From contig NZ_VAJM01000001.1 of assembly GCF_005771675.1 (NCBI RefSeq), positions 372,001-436,000 of the forward strand: 64,000 bases of DNA, in the 5' to 3' direction. Position 1 is the stretch's first letter; each line of letters starts with the position of its first letter. A model generated the notes under the pieces. The model saw only the letters and a list, made by a program, of their open reading frames with translations, was not told where the DNA came from and searched no databases. The translations under genes and the position numbers were made by a program. Positions 16,149 through 23,609 of the stretch are shown piece by piece. The DNA comes from Hymenobacter jeollabukensis (GTDB lineage Bacteria; Bacteroidota; Bacteroidia; Cytophagales; Hymenobacteraceae).

Positions 16149-17042
16149 TCAGGTTTCCACCAGGGTGGTTTTGAAGCCGGCCAGCTTGCCGCCGCTGGTT
16201 TTGCCCAGGGCGTAGGCCTCCAGCTGCGGCCCTTTCCCGATGCGGTACACTTTCACGTCCTCCAGCTCCTGTTTCAGGAACATCTGCAGGGCTTTGTAGC
16301 GGTTGGCCAGGTCCACGTTGCCGAGCACGCCGTCGTCGGCGGTGTGGTTGCGCAGGAAGTACGTCAGCTCCTGCTCCTGCACCGGCGTGTCGGCGGGCTG
16401 ATTGAGCAGCTTCAGCAGCTCCTTGGCGTCCAGCGCCCCACTCGGGGCCTGGTAGCTCACCACCGTCAGCGGCGCATCCGATTCGCTGACGAAGTACAGG
16501 CCTTCGGTGAGCTGGCGCAGCTGCTCGAGCGAGGCATCGGCCGGGCTGGCGTCGGCAGTTTTGGCGACGTTGGAAGCGGCGGTTTCGCGCTCCGCCTTGC
16601 TTTCCAGGGGCTTATCGGCCGTTTTGGCGGCCGGGCTGCCGTCGGCACCGGGCACCTTGGCGGCAATAGCGGCGGCCAGCTCCTTCATACGCTCCTCGGG
16701 CACCTTGATTTTGGGGTTGGCGAAGTTCATGTCCGACACCTGGTTCATCGGAATCAGGTGAATGTGCGCGTGCGGCACTTCCAGCCCGATAACGGCCACC
16801 CCGATGCGCTTGCAGGGCACGGCGGCCTTCACGCCCTTGGCCACGCGCTGGGCAAACTGGTGCAGCGCCGCCAACTCGGCCGGGGGCAGGTCGAAGATGT
16901 AGTCGACCTCCTTCTTGGGAATGACCAGCGTGTGGCCCTCCACCAGCGGCGTGATGTCGAGAAAGGCCAGGTGATGCTCGTCTTCGGCCACTTTGTAGGC
17001 GGGCAGCTCACCCGCCACGATGCGGGAAAAGATGGAAGGCAT
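16149..17042 (-). CDS. HIT domain protein fused to a NuiA-like nuclease inhibitor
   Basis: 297 residues from ATG at 17040-17042. Residues 1-115 are a HIT nucleotide hydrolase/transferase domain with the triad His91-x-His93-x-His95 (PHAHIHLIPMN). A charged Ala-rich linker (about 116-170) leads to a C-terminal domain (171-297) that matches Anabaena NuiA from LEQLRQLTEGLYFVSESD to the end. The Glu of the SES motif (Glu187) and the C-terminal Val-Glu-Thr ending, both used by NuiA to block NucA, are conserved. Predicted cytoplasmic. It follows greA on the same strand but is separated by a terminator. An ordinary HIT protein of this type would end near residue 130. Confidence 0.9.
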   Translation of the reverse strand: MPSIFSRIVAGELPAYKVAEDEHHLAFLDITPLVEGHTLVIPKKEVDYIFDLPPAELAALHQFAQRVAKGVKAAVPCKRIGVAVIGLEVPHAHIHLIPMNQVSDMNFANPKIKVPEERMKELAAAIAAKVPGADGSPAAKTADKPLESKAERETAASNVAKTADASPADASLEQLRQLTEGLYFVSESDAPLTVVSYQAPSGALDAKELLKLLNQPADTPVQEQELTYFLRNHTADDGVLGNVDLANRYKALQMFLKQELEDVKVYRIGKGPQLEAYALGKTSGGKLAGFKTTLVET

Positions 17043-17044
17043 GC

Positions 17045-17227
17045 GGTGAAATGGTGAGGTGGTGAACTGGTGAGTTGCCGTTCTGGCGGCACCAGGCGGG
17101 CCGATTGGGCCGGCCGTCAAAGTACGGGGCAAAATGCAAAAGGGCGAAGCCGCAGCTTCGCCCTTTTTACAATGTCGCAGGAGAGCAGTAATGGTCAACT
17201 CACCAGTTCACCACTCACCATCTCACC
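17045..17227. repeat. Paired inverted GGTGA octamer arrays flanking the greA terminator
   Basis: The left array, 17045-17076, is four exact 8-nt units: GGTGAAAT, GGTGAGGT, GGTGAACT, GGTGAGTT. The right array, 17197-17227, is the inverse: AACTCACC, AGTTCACC, ACTCACC, ATCTCACC. The right array abuts the greA stop and the left array abuts the HIT-NuiA start codon. A terminator hairpin lies between them. Confidence 0.9.
17138..17168. terminator. Terminator between greA and the HIT-NuiA gene
   Basis: The stem AAAAGGGCGAAGC / GCTTCGCCCTTTT with a CGCA loop has an A run on one side and a T run on the other, so it could work in both directions. Confidence 0.9.
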
Positions 17228-17229
17228 GC

Positions 17230-17700
17230 TTACCGGCTGATTTCCAGGATTTCGAACTGCAGCTTGCCGGCGGGCACGGTGATTTCGGCCACGTCGCCGG
17301 CCGACTTGCCCAGCAGGCCCTTGCCGATGGGCGACTTCACCGAGATTTTGCCGGCGGCCAGGTTGGCTTCTTCTTCGGCCACCAGCGTGTAGTCGAGCAC
17401 CATGTTGTTCTTCAGGTTCTTCAGCTTCACCTTACTCATGATCAACACCTTGCTGTTGTCCAGGTTGCTGTCGTCGAGGATGCGGGCGTTGCCGATGATT
17501 TCTTCGAGCTTGGAGATTTTCAGCTCCAGATGGCCCTGCGACTCCTTGGCCGCGTCGTACTCGGCGTTTTCGCTCAGGTCACCTTTGTCGCGGGCTTCGG
17601 CCAGCTGGCGGGCTGCCTCGGCCCGACCGCGGATTTTAAGATCCTGCAGTTCGTCCTTCAGCTTTTGCAAGCCTTCGGCGGTATAATAGTTGACGGCCAT
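17230..17700 (-). CDS. greA: Transcription elongation factor GreA
   Basis: 156 residues, the usual length. The N-terminal coiled coil carries GDLSENAEYDAAKE, whose acidic tip residues stimulate RNA cleavage by backtracked RNA polymerase. The C-terminal FKBP-like domain includes VKSPIGKGLLGKSAGDVAEI. Start ATG at 17698-17700 (MAVNYYTAEGLQKL). The greA-HIT order on one strand is seen in other Bacteroidota, though here a terminator and repeat arrays separate the two genes. Confidence 0.97.
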   Translation of the reverse strand: MAVNYYTAEGLQKLKDELQDLKIRGRAEAARQLAEARDKGDLSENAEYDAAKESQGHLELKISKLEEIIGNARILDDSNLDNSKVLIMSKVKLKNLKNNMVLDYTLVAEEEANLAAGKISVKSPIGKGLLGKSAGDVAEITVPAGKLQFEILEISR

Positions 17701-17730
17701 GACGAAGTAGGGTGTGGTGGGTCAATCAGG

Positions 17731-17772
17731 TAAAAAAACAAGGAGAACGGCCGGCGCTGCCGGCCGTTCTCC
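17731..17772 (-). terminator. Terminator after the hydroxyacid dehydrogenase gene (leftward)
   Basis: Perfect 14-bp stem GGAGAACGGCCGGC / GCCGGCCGTTCTCC with a 3-base loop and a T run on the minus strand. Confidence 0.9.
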
Positions 17773-18093
17773 CGAACAGGCATCAGCAAATATAGGCAAT
17801 CAGGCCCACAGTGCGCAACCGGTGAACTGGTGAGATGGTGAAATGGTGCGTGACTGTTCTGATTGCCAGAACCTCATTTTTTGGTTCGGCCCGGCGCACT
17901 GGTCCCGGTTTAGCCGCTGGCGTAACCGGAGCCCGGCGTAAAGCAGGTATGCAACCAGCGTAGACGGTTACAGTGGCGGCCCAGTGGTTTCGCGCGGGCG
18001 CCGGACGCAGGCTGAGAGCCGGCGGTATGTAGGCCACGGTTGCGCAACGTGCTGTTGACAAACCGGCGTCAGCGCCTCCGAAAACGCACCATT
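17773..18093. other. Non-coding region enclosed by inverted arrays
   Basis: 321 bases with no supported gene. It is bounded by the arrays at 17821-17850 and 18087-18118. The inner 230 bases are GC-rich, with one short AACC...GGTT hairpin near 17877-17893, and have no recognisable homology. Confidence 0.5.
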
Positions 18094-18118
18094 TCACACC
18101 CTCACCAACTCACCAATC
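17821..18118. repeat. Second pair of inverted GGTGA octamer arrays
   Basis: The left array is GGTGAACT, GGTGAGAT, GGTGAAAT, GGTGCG (17821-17850). The right array, 18087-18118, is the inverse and includes a 14-base exact match to the left (GTGAAATGGTGCGT). The right array runs into the coding end of the dehydrogenase gene, where it encodes the last residues IGELVRV. Confidence 0.85.
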
Positions 18119-19035
18119 TTCCGAGCCAGCACCTCGTTGATGCGCTGGTAGGACTCGTGCGTCCAGCCGCCCACGTGCGGGGTGAGCACCACGTTGGGAG
18201 CCGTGCGCAGATACTCAAAGCGGGTGCGCTGCTCGGGCTTGAGGCCGCTCAGCCGCTCGTTGTCGAGCACGTCGAGGGCCGCGCCGCGCAGCTTGCCTTC
18301 GCGCAGCAGCGGCACCAGGGCACTGTGGTCGAGCACTTCGCCGCGGGCCGTGTTGAGCAGCCAGAGCTTGTGGTGGAATCCGCGCAGCAGTGCCTCGTTG
18401 ACGAAGCCGTGGTTTTCGGGCGAGTACGGAATGTGGATGCTGAGCACGTCGCAGCGCTGCTGCAGCTCCGCCAGGCTCACCAGCGGCAGGTAGTCGGTGG
18501 CGGCTACGGCCGGGTCGTGGTCGTAGCCGAGCACGGTGCAGCCGAAGCCGCGCAGGCAGCGGGCAAAGCTGCGCCCCATGTGGCCCGCGCCGATAATGCC
18601 CACGGTGCGGGCCTGCAGCTCGTAGCCGCGGTTGGCTTCGCGCTGCCACTCGCCGCGGCGCACCTCGGCGTCGGCCGAGGCCACTTTGCGCAGCAGGGCC
18701 AGCAGCGTGCCCACCGCAAATTCGCCCACGGCCTGGGCGTTGCCTTCGGGCGCATTCACCAGCGCCACGCCGGCCGCCTCCAGGGCCGCCACGTCGATGT
18801 TGTCGACGCCGGCGCCGGCGCGGGCCACGAAGCGAAGCTGGTGGCCGTGGCGCAGCAGCTCGGCCGTCACGCGCACCTTGGAGCGCACGATCAGGCCGTC
18901 GTAGGGTCTTTTGGCTAACGCAGCCGGCACTTCGGCGGGCAGCAAATCGGGTTCGTAATCAATCTGCACCCCGGCTTCACGCATGAGCGTCTTTAGCGAA
19001 GGGTGCATTTCATCGACGACAAGGCAGCAGATCAT
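18094..19035 (-). CDS. D-2-hydroxyacid dehydrogenase (phosphoglycerate dehydrogenase-like)
   Basis: 313 residues. The catalytic domain halves surround a Rossmann NAD domain with GIIGAGHMGRSFA. Active-site elements are Arg in LNTARGEVLD, the acidic residue in ALDVLDNERL and His in LTPHVGGWT. VARAGAGVDNIDVAAL and the APEGNAQAVGEF substrate loop resemble SerA more than lactate-type enzymes, but the regulatory ACT domain is absent. Likely a cytoplasmic NAD-dependent oxidoreductase, either the first step of serine synthesis or a related 2-hydroxyacid. No other serine gene is adjacent. Confidence 0.88.
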   Translation of the reverse strand: MICCLVVDEMHPSLKTLMREAGVQIDYEPDLLPAEVPAALAKRPYDGLIVRSKVRVTAELLRHGHQLRFVARAGAGVDNIDVAALEAAGVALVNAPEGNAQAVGEFAVGTLLALLRKVASADAEVRRGEWQREANRGYELQARTVGIIGAGHMGRSFARCLRGFGCTVLGYDHDPAVAATDYLPLVSLAELQQRCDVLSIHIPYSPENHGFVNEALLRGFHHKLWLLNTARGEVLDHSALVPLLREGKLRGAALDVLDNERLSGLKPEQRTRFEYLRTAPNVVLTPHVGGWTHESYQRINEVLARKIGELVRV

Positions 19036-19142
19036 AGCTCAGGATAGGTGGTGGAGAGAACGGAACAGCGAAAACCACGCCCGGTTGGCCTAAGCCGCAG
19101 GCATCGAGCGGGAGCCAGCGGCAATCCGCTGGCCGGCAGTAC

Positions 19143-19937
19143 TTAGCCCTGCTTGCGGTGCGCGGCCACCTGCTGGGTCAGGCCGATGAAATCCTGCACG
19201 CTGAGCTGCTCGGCGCGCTTGTCGAAGATGGGCTCGGTCATGGCTTCGGCGGGCATCCCCAGGGGCTTGAGGCAGTTGCGCAGCGTCTTGCGGCGGGTGC
19301 TGAAGGCCTGCTTCACCACCTGGAAGAACAGCTTCTCATCGCAGTCGAGACGCTCTACTTTATTACGCGTCAGGCGCAGCACCGCGCTCTGCACCTTGGG
19401 CGGCGGCACAAACACGTGCGGGGGCACCGTGAAGAGGTATTCGGTGTCGTAGAAAGCCTGCACCAGCACGCTCAGGATGCCGTAGACCTTGGAGCCGGGG
19501 CCGGCGGCAATGCGCTCGGCCACTTCCTTCTGGATCATGCCCACGCACTCGCGCACCTGCTGGCGGTGCTCCAGCACCTTGAAGTAAATCTGGGTGCTGA
19601 TGTTGTAAGGAAAGTTGCCGATGACGGCCAGCGGCTCGTTATTGAACAGCTTGCCCAGGTCCTGCTTGAGAAAGTCGGCCGACAGAATGCGGTCCTGCAG
19701 GGCCGGAAAATGCACTTTCAGGTAGGCCACCGAGTCCCGGTCGATTTCGATAACGGTGGTTTCGTACGCGTCCGGGCGCTCCAGCAGGAACTGCGTGAGC
19801 ACGCCCATGCCGGGGCCCACTTCCAGCACGTGGCGCACGCCGTCGGGCAGGCGCAGGCTTTCGGCGATGTCGCGAGAAATGTTGAGGTCGGCCAGAAAAT
19901 GCTGGCCCAGGTGCTTCTTCGGGGTGACGCGTTCCAC
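19143..19937 (-). CDS. rsmA: 16S rRNA dimethyladenosine transferase KsgA/RsmA
   Basis: 264 residues. GTG at 19935-19937 is chosen because the protein then starts MERVTPKKHLGQHFLADLN, the usual beginning; it also lies downstream of a -7 element at 19981-19988. SAM-binding HVLEVGPGMGVLTQFLL and catalytic IGNFPYNIS (NxPY-type motif) are intact. It dimethylates two adjacent adenines near the 3' end of 16S rRNA during small-subunit assembly. Divergent from the aminopeptidase gene. Confidence 0.95.
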   Translation of the reverse strand: MERVTPKKHLGQHFLADLNISRDIAESLRLPDGVRHVLEVGPGMGVLTQFLLERPDAYETTVIEIDRDSVAYLKVHFPALQDRILSADFLKQDLGKLFNNEPLAVIGNFPYNISTQIYFKVLEHRQQVRECVGMIQKEVAERIAAGPGSKVYGILSVLVQAFYDTEYLFTVPPHVFVPPPKVQSAVLRLTRNKVERLDCDEKLFFQVVKQAFSTRRKTLRNCLKPLGMPAEAMTEPIFDKRAEQLSVQDFIGLTQQVAAHRKQG

Positions 19938-19980
19938 GGGCGGGGGCGCAAAGGACAGCTTCGCGCGTTGGATTGGGCGG

Positions 19981-19988
19981 CAAAAGTA
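19981..19988 (-). promoter_or_regulatory. -7 promoter element of rsmA
   Basis: TACTTTTG on the minus strand, an exact TAnnTTTG match, 44 bases before the chosen GTG. It makes any start further upstream unlikely. Confidence 0.7.
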
Positions 19989-20077
19989 CGAAAGCCCGGC
20001 CGGGCCGCGCCGCCCGCGTGTTACGCGGCGGTTACGCATAACCCGATAACTTGCGCGCCGAAGCTATACCTGCGCTA

Positions 20078-21526
20078 ATGTCTCTCCAACTCGCCACTGC
20101 CGCCGCGCTGCCCGCCGGCCCCGCCGATACCGTCGTGATTCTGCCCGCCGGCAGCACTTCCCTGCCCGCCCAAGCCCCCGCCCTGCCCGAGGCTGCCCGC
20201 CAGTACGCCGAAAGCCAGCTGGCCGCCGAGCAGAAGCTGTTCGCCGTGAACCTGTACTCGCACCGCCTGTACGTGGTGGTGGCCGAAGAGAAGAAAACCG
20301 CCGACCTCAACGCCGAGCAGCTGCGCCGCAAGGGCCACGAGCTGCACGCCAAGCTGAAAACCGCCAAAGTCAAGGAGCTGCACATCGTCGACCTGACCGC
20401 TGAAAAGAAAGCCGCCCTGCCCCTGGCCGAAGGCCTGTACCTGACGGCCTACCAGTTCGAGGGCTACAAAACCGACGAGAAAAGCAAGCAGCCGGCCGAC
20501 CTGCAGCGCGTGGTGCTGGTGGACGCCGCCGAAGCCGAGGTGACGGCCCTGGCCCACCTGCTCAGCGGCGTGGAGCTGGCCCGCGACCTGGTGAACCTGC
20601 CCGCCAACAAGCTCACCGCCACCAACTTTGCCGAGCAGATGGCCGCCGCGGGCGAGCAGGCCGGCTTCCAGGTCGAAATCCTCGACCAGGCCCGCATCGA
20701 AGCCCTGCGCATGGGCGGGCTGCTGGCCGTGAACCAAGGCAGCCCCGAGCCGCCCACCTTCACCATCATGGAGTGGAAGCCCGCGGGCGCCAAAAATGAC
20801 AAGCCCTACGTGCTGGTGGGCAAGGGCGTGGTGTACGACACCGGCGGCCTGAGCCTAAAGCCCACGCCCGGCAGCATGGACTTTATGAAGTGCGACATGG
20901 CCGGCGCCGCCGCTATGGTGGGCACGCTCTACGCCCTGGCCAAAAACAACGTCCCGCTGCACGTCATCGGCCTGGTGCCCGCCACCGACAACCGCCCCGG
21001 CGGCAACGCCTTCGCCCCTGGCGACGTGCTGACCATGCACTCGGGCCTCACGGTGGAAGTGCTCAACACCGACGCCGAAGGCCGCCTCATCCTGGCCGAT
21101 GCGCTGCACTTCGCCAAGAAATACCAGCCCGAGCTGGTTATCGACGCGGCCACGCTCACCGGCTCGGCCGCCCGCGCCATCGGCAAGGAGGGCATCGTGG
21201 CCATGGGCACCTGCGGCGACGAAACAATGCAGGAGCTGGCCGCCGCCGGCCGCCGCGTGCACGAGCGGATCGTGGAGTTTCCGCTCTGGGACGAGTACGC
21301 CGAGCACATCAAGAGCGACATTGCCGACATCAACAACCTGGGCAAAGCCGAAGCCGGCGCCATTTCGGCCGGCAAGTTCCTGGAGCGCTTCATCGAAGGC
21401 ACGCCCTGGATTCACCTCGACATTGCCGCCCCCGCCTACCTCACCGCTCCCGACTCGTACCGCGGCAAAAACGGCACCGGCACGGCCGTGCGGCTGATTT
21501 ACGATTTCCTAACCAGCCGCGCGTAG
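20078..21526 (+). CDS. pepA: Leucyl aminopeptidase (M17)
   Basis: 482 residues from ATG 20078 (MSLQLATAAALPAG). The C-terminal catalytic domain carries GKGVVYDTGGLSLKP, MKCDMAGAAAM and NTDAEGRLILADAL, which supply the two-metal site and bicarbonate pocket of M17 enzymes. Cytoplasmic hexameric aminopeptidase for peptide turnover. The N-terminal domain (1-165) is the variable regulatory part. A TAACTTGC sequence at 20046-20053 may be its -7 box. Confidence 0.95.
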   Translation: MSLQLATAAALPAGPADTVVILPAGSTSLPAQAPALPEAARQYAESQLAAEQKLFAVNLYSHRLYVVVAEEKKTADLNAEQLRRKGHELHAKLKTAKVKELHIVDLTAEKKAALPLAEGLYLTAYQFEGYKTDEKSKQPADLQRVVLVDAAEAEVTALAHLLSGVELARDLVNLPANKLTATNFAEQMAAAGEQAGFQVEILDQARIEALRMGGLLAVNQGSPEPPTFTIMEWKPAGAKNDKPYVLVGKGVVYDTGGLSLKPTPGSMDFMKCDMAGAAAMVGTLYALAKNNVPLHVIGLVPATDNRPGGNAFAPGDVLTMHSGLTVEVLNTDAEGRLILADALHFAKKYQPELVIDAATLTGSAARAIGKEGIVAMGTCGDETMQELAAAGRRVHERIVEFPLWDEYAEHIKSDIADINNLGKAEAGAISAGKFLERFIEGTPWIHLDIAAPAYLTAPDSYRGKNGTGTAVRLIYDFLTSRA

Positions 21527-21540
21527 CCTGGTTTTCTAAG

Positions 21541-21665
21541 AACGTCATGCCGAGCGCAGCCGAGGCATCTTGCGTGCTGATGCCAGATAGCAACCCGTTC
21601 GTTGAACGAGGAAATTGCTTTCAGACCAAACACGCGAGATGTCTCGACAAGCTCGACATGACGTT
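21541..21665. repeat. Palindromic dispersed element with imperfect 35-bp inverted ends
   Basis: The left arm (21541-21576) begins AACGTCATGCCGAGCGCAGC; the complement of the right arm (21631-21665) begins AACGTCATGTCGAGCTTGTC. The arms agree at most positions and end in CGCGTG-like sequence. The middle 54 bases are unrelated. No transposase is encoded, so it is MITE/REP-like. It sits between pepA and pdxA. Confidence 0.9.
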
Positions 21666-21726
21666 CTGTTTAGTCAGCTGCTTCGGTTCAGCTGCTTCTC
21701 TCCTCCCTTAGCACCAACTCCACAGA

Positions 21727-22746
21727 ATGCTTCCCCGCATTGGCATCAGCACCGGCGACCTGGCCGGCATCGGCCCCGAAATCATCTACCGCACCCTGCA
21801 GGACCCGCGGGTTCTACGCTTCTGCACCCCGGTAGTTTACGGCACCGCCGCCACCCTCTTCGACGACTTCCCGCACGATAAGCACCACCCGCCGCTGAGC
21901 TTCCGGCAGGTGCGCGAGGCAGCCGACATCACGGCCGGCAAAGTCAACGCCGTGACCTGCTGGGACGAGGACTTCGTACTCACGCCCGGCCAGCCCACCG
22001 AAGCGTCCGGTCGCGCCGCCCGCCTGTCCCTGATTGCCGCCGCCGAGGACCTCAAGGCCGGGCTGATCGACGCGCTGGTGACGGCGCCCATCAGCAAGGA
22101 AAACACCCAGGGCGAGGGATTCAACTTCCCCGGCCACACCGAGTTCCTGGCTCACCACTTCAGCCCCAACAACGACAGCCTGATGTTCCTGGTGGCCGAC
22201 GATTTGCGCGTGGCCACCGCCACCGGCCACATTGCCCTAAAGGACGTGCCCGCCCGCCTCACCTCCGAGGTACTCAGCGGCAAGCTCCGGATGCTGCTGC
22301 ACTCCCTGCGCCAGGATTTCGGCATCGATAAGCCCCGGGTGGCCGTGCTGGGCCTGAATCCGCACGCCGGCGAAAAAGGCCTGATCGGCAAAGAAGAACA
22401 GGATCTGGTGATGCCGGTTATCCAGCAATTCCTCAACGACGGCCACCTCGTCTACGGCCCCTACCCTGCCGACGGCTTCTTCGGCACCCGGCAGTACGGG
22501 CAGTTCGACGCCACCCTGGCCTTGTACCACGACCAGGGCCTCATCCCGTTCAAAACCATTGCCTTCGAGCGGGGCGTCAACTTCACCGCCGGCCTGCCCG
22601 TCATCCGCACCTCTCCCGACCACGGCACCGCTTACGGCCTGGCCGGCAAGTTCGACGCCGACCCGACCTCTTTCCGCGAAGCCCTGTACCTGGCCTGTGA
22701 CCTGGTACGCAACCGCAACAAGGAGAAGGAAGCCACGGCGCGGTAA
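21727..22746 (+). CDS. pdxA: 4-hydroxythreonine-4-phosphate dehydrogenase PdxA
   Basis: 339 residues. Family hallmarks: GISTGDLAGIGPEI, TAPISKENTQGEGFNFPGHTEFLA, metal-ligand histidines in GHTEF, GLNPHAGE and YHDQGLIPFK, and the end motif IRTSPDHGTAYGLAG. NAD-dependent step of de novo pyridoxal phosphate synthesis, producing the amino-ketone used by PdxJ. No other pdx gene is nearby. Start ATG 21727 matches the usual N-terminus. Confidence 0.96.
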   Translation: MLPRIGISTGDLAGIGPEIIYRTLQDPRVLRFCTPVVYGTAATLFDDFPHDKHHPPLSFRQVREAADITAGKVNAVTCWDEDFVLTPGQPTEASGRAARLSLIAAAEDLKAGLIDALVTAPISKENTQGEGFNFPGHTEFLAHHFSPNNDSLMFLVADDLRVATATGHIALKDVPARLTSEVLSGKLRMLLHSLRQDFGIDKPRVAVLGLNPHAGEKGLIGKEEQDLVMPVIQQFLNDGHLVYGPYPADGFFGTRQYGQFDATLALYHDQGLIPFKTIAFERGVNFTAGLPVIRTSPDHGTAYGLAGKFDADPTSFREALYLACDLVRNRNKEKEATAR

Positions 22747-23162
22747 TCCGGCATTGCGGCGCGTGGCCGTCTGAGTCGTCCCCAGCCGCAGCGCGGCGAC
22801 ATGTTGGTAGTAACCCAGCGGTATAGAAGAACAGCCAAGCTGCAGCGCAGCGGCATTGCCTTGCTGATGTGGGGCTAATTTTGACGTTCTAGCGGCACCT
22901 CTGCCATGCCGCTGCGCTGCAGCTCGGCTGTTCTTTCTGCACGTCGCCCCTACCAATATGACGCCGCTCGGCGGCTGTGCATGAACCCTTTACGCCTTGA
23001 TTACAACCTAGGAGCGGCGCATTTACTATTACCATCACAGAAACATTCTTTTCAAAAACGAAACTTTGTTTTTGATTTCGCAATTTCTGCTGCACCTTTG
23101 TAGCCGGAAAGGCTGATTGGCACCGTCTGATTCCGCCGTTCCACCCTCGCTTCACCTCGCTC
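22747..23162. other. Intergenic region with palindromic element and antitoxin promoter
   Basis: 416 bases. It contains the 195-bp inverted-repeat element at 22783-22977. A more AT-rich stretch follows with a small palindrome CAAAAAC-GAAACTTT-GTTTTTG near 23055-23076 and CACCTTTG at 23092-23099, a candidate -7 box with a TTTTG about 19 bases upstream. No HigB-like toxin gene is recognisable here. Confidence 0.55.
22783..22977. mobile_element. 195-bp MITE-like element with about 75-bp inverted repeats
   Basis: Left arm 22783-22858 and right arm 22903-22977 are complementary over most of their length. The inner part (AGAACAGCC[A/G]AGCTGCAGC GCAGCGGCAT) is nearly perfect; the outer part (CAGCCGC..GCGGCG.CAT.TTGGTAG) is imperfect. 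The loop is about 44 bases. No coding capacity for a transposase, so a non-autonomous element is inferred. Confidence 0.85.
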
Positions 23163-23531
23163 ATGACGCTCCACAACCCTTCGGAATATAAGTCTGCCCT
23201 GCGCCGCCTCGACGCACTGGTGGCCGCCGGTTTCGAGGGCAACGTGGCGCTGGAAACCGAGTTTCGGGAGCTGGTCGTGGCCATCGACGCCTACGAGGGC
23301 CAGCTCGGGCTGATGCCCATTCCGTCGCTGCCGGAGTCGCTGGCCGACATGATTGAGCTGAAGCGGCAGCAGATGCGCCTCAAGCAGAAAGAGCTGGCGC
23401 AGCTGCTGGAAGTGCCGGCCGGCGCCCTGTCCCAGATCCTGAGTGGCAAGCGCCGCGTAACCCTGGATCTGGCCAAAAAGCTCTACGAGCGGCTGGGCAT
23501 CAGTCCGGAGTTTATTCTCAAAAAGGCCTAA
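23163..23531 (+). CDS. HigA-like helix-turn-helix protein without adjacent toxin
   Basis: 122 residues. The C-terminal half is an XRE/HigA helix-turn-helix (MRLKQKELAQLLEVPAGALSQILSGKRRVTLDLAKKLYERLGISPEFIL). The N-terminal half (EYKSALRRLDALVAAGFEGN, ELVVAIDAYEGQLG) matches the COG5499 antitoxin type. Such antitoxins bind their own promoter and neutralise a HigB RNase encoded immediately upstream. No HigB gene lies upstream or downstream here; a MITE-like element occupies the place. Either a solitary regulator or the survivor of a broken pair. Confidence 0.85.
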   Translation: MTLHNPSEYKSALRRLDALVAAGFEGNVALETEFRELVVAIDAYEGQLGLMPIPSLPESLADMIELKRQQMRLKQKELAQLLEVPAGALSQILSGKRRVTLDLAKKLYERLGISPEFILKKA

Positions 23532-23580
23532 ACTCCCGCTGAAGCTTCCCTCAACCCTCATTCAAGCGGCGAAATATTGC

Positions 23581-23588
23581 TATTTTTG
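23581..23588 (+). promoter_or_regulatory. -7 promoter element of the DUF177-rpmF block
   Basis: TATTTTTG, an exact TAnnTTTG match, 22 bases before the GTG start of the DUF177 gene. Confidence 0.65.
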
Positions 23589-23609
23589 CCGCCCGCCTGA
23601 ACCGACTCC

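Noticed and set aside
22906-23103. A 65-codon frame between pdxA and the HigA-like gene as a possible HigB toxin
   Set aside because: It begins inside the inverted-repeat element and shows none of the HigB fold features.
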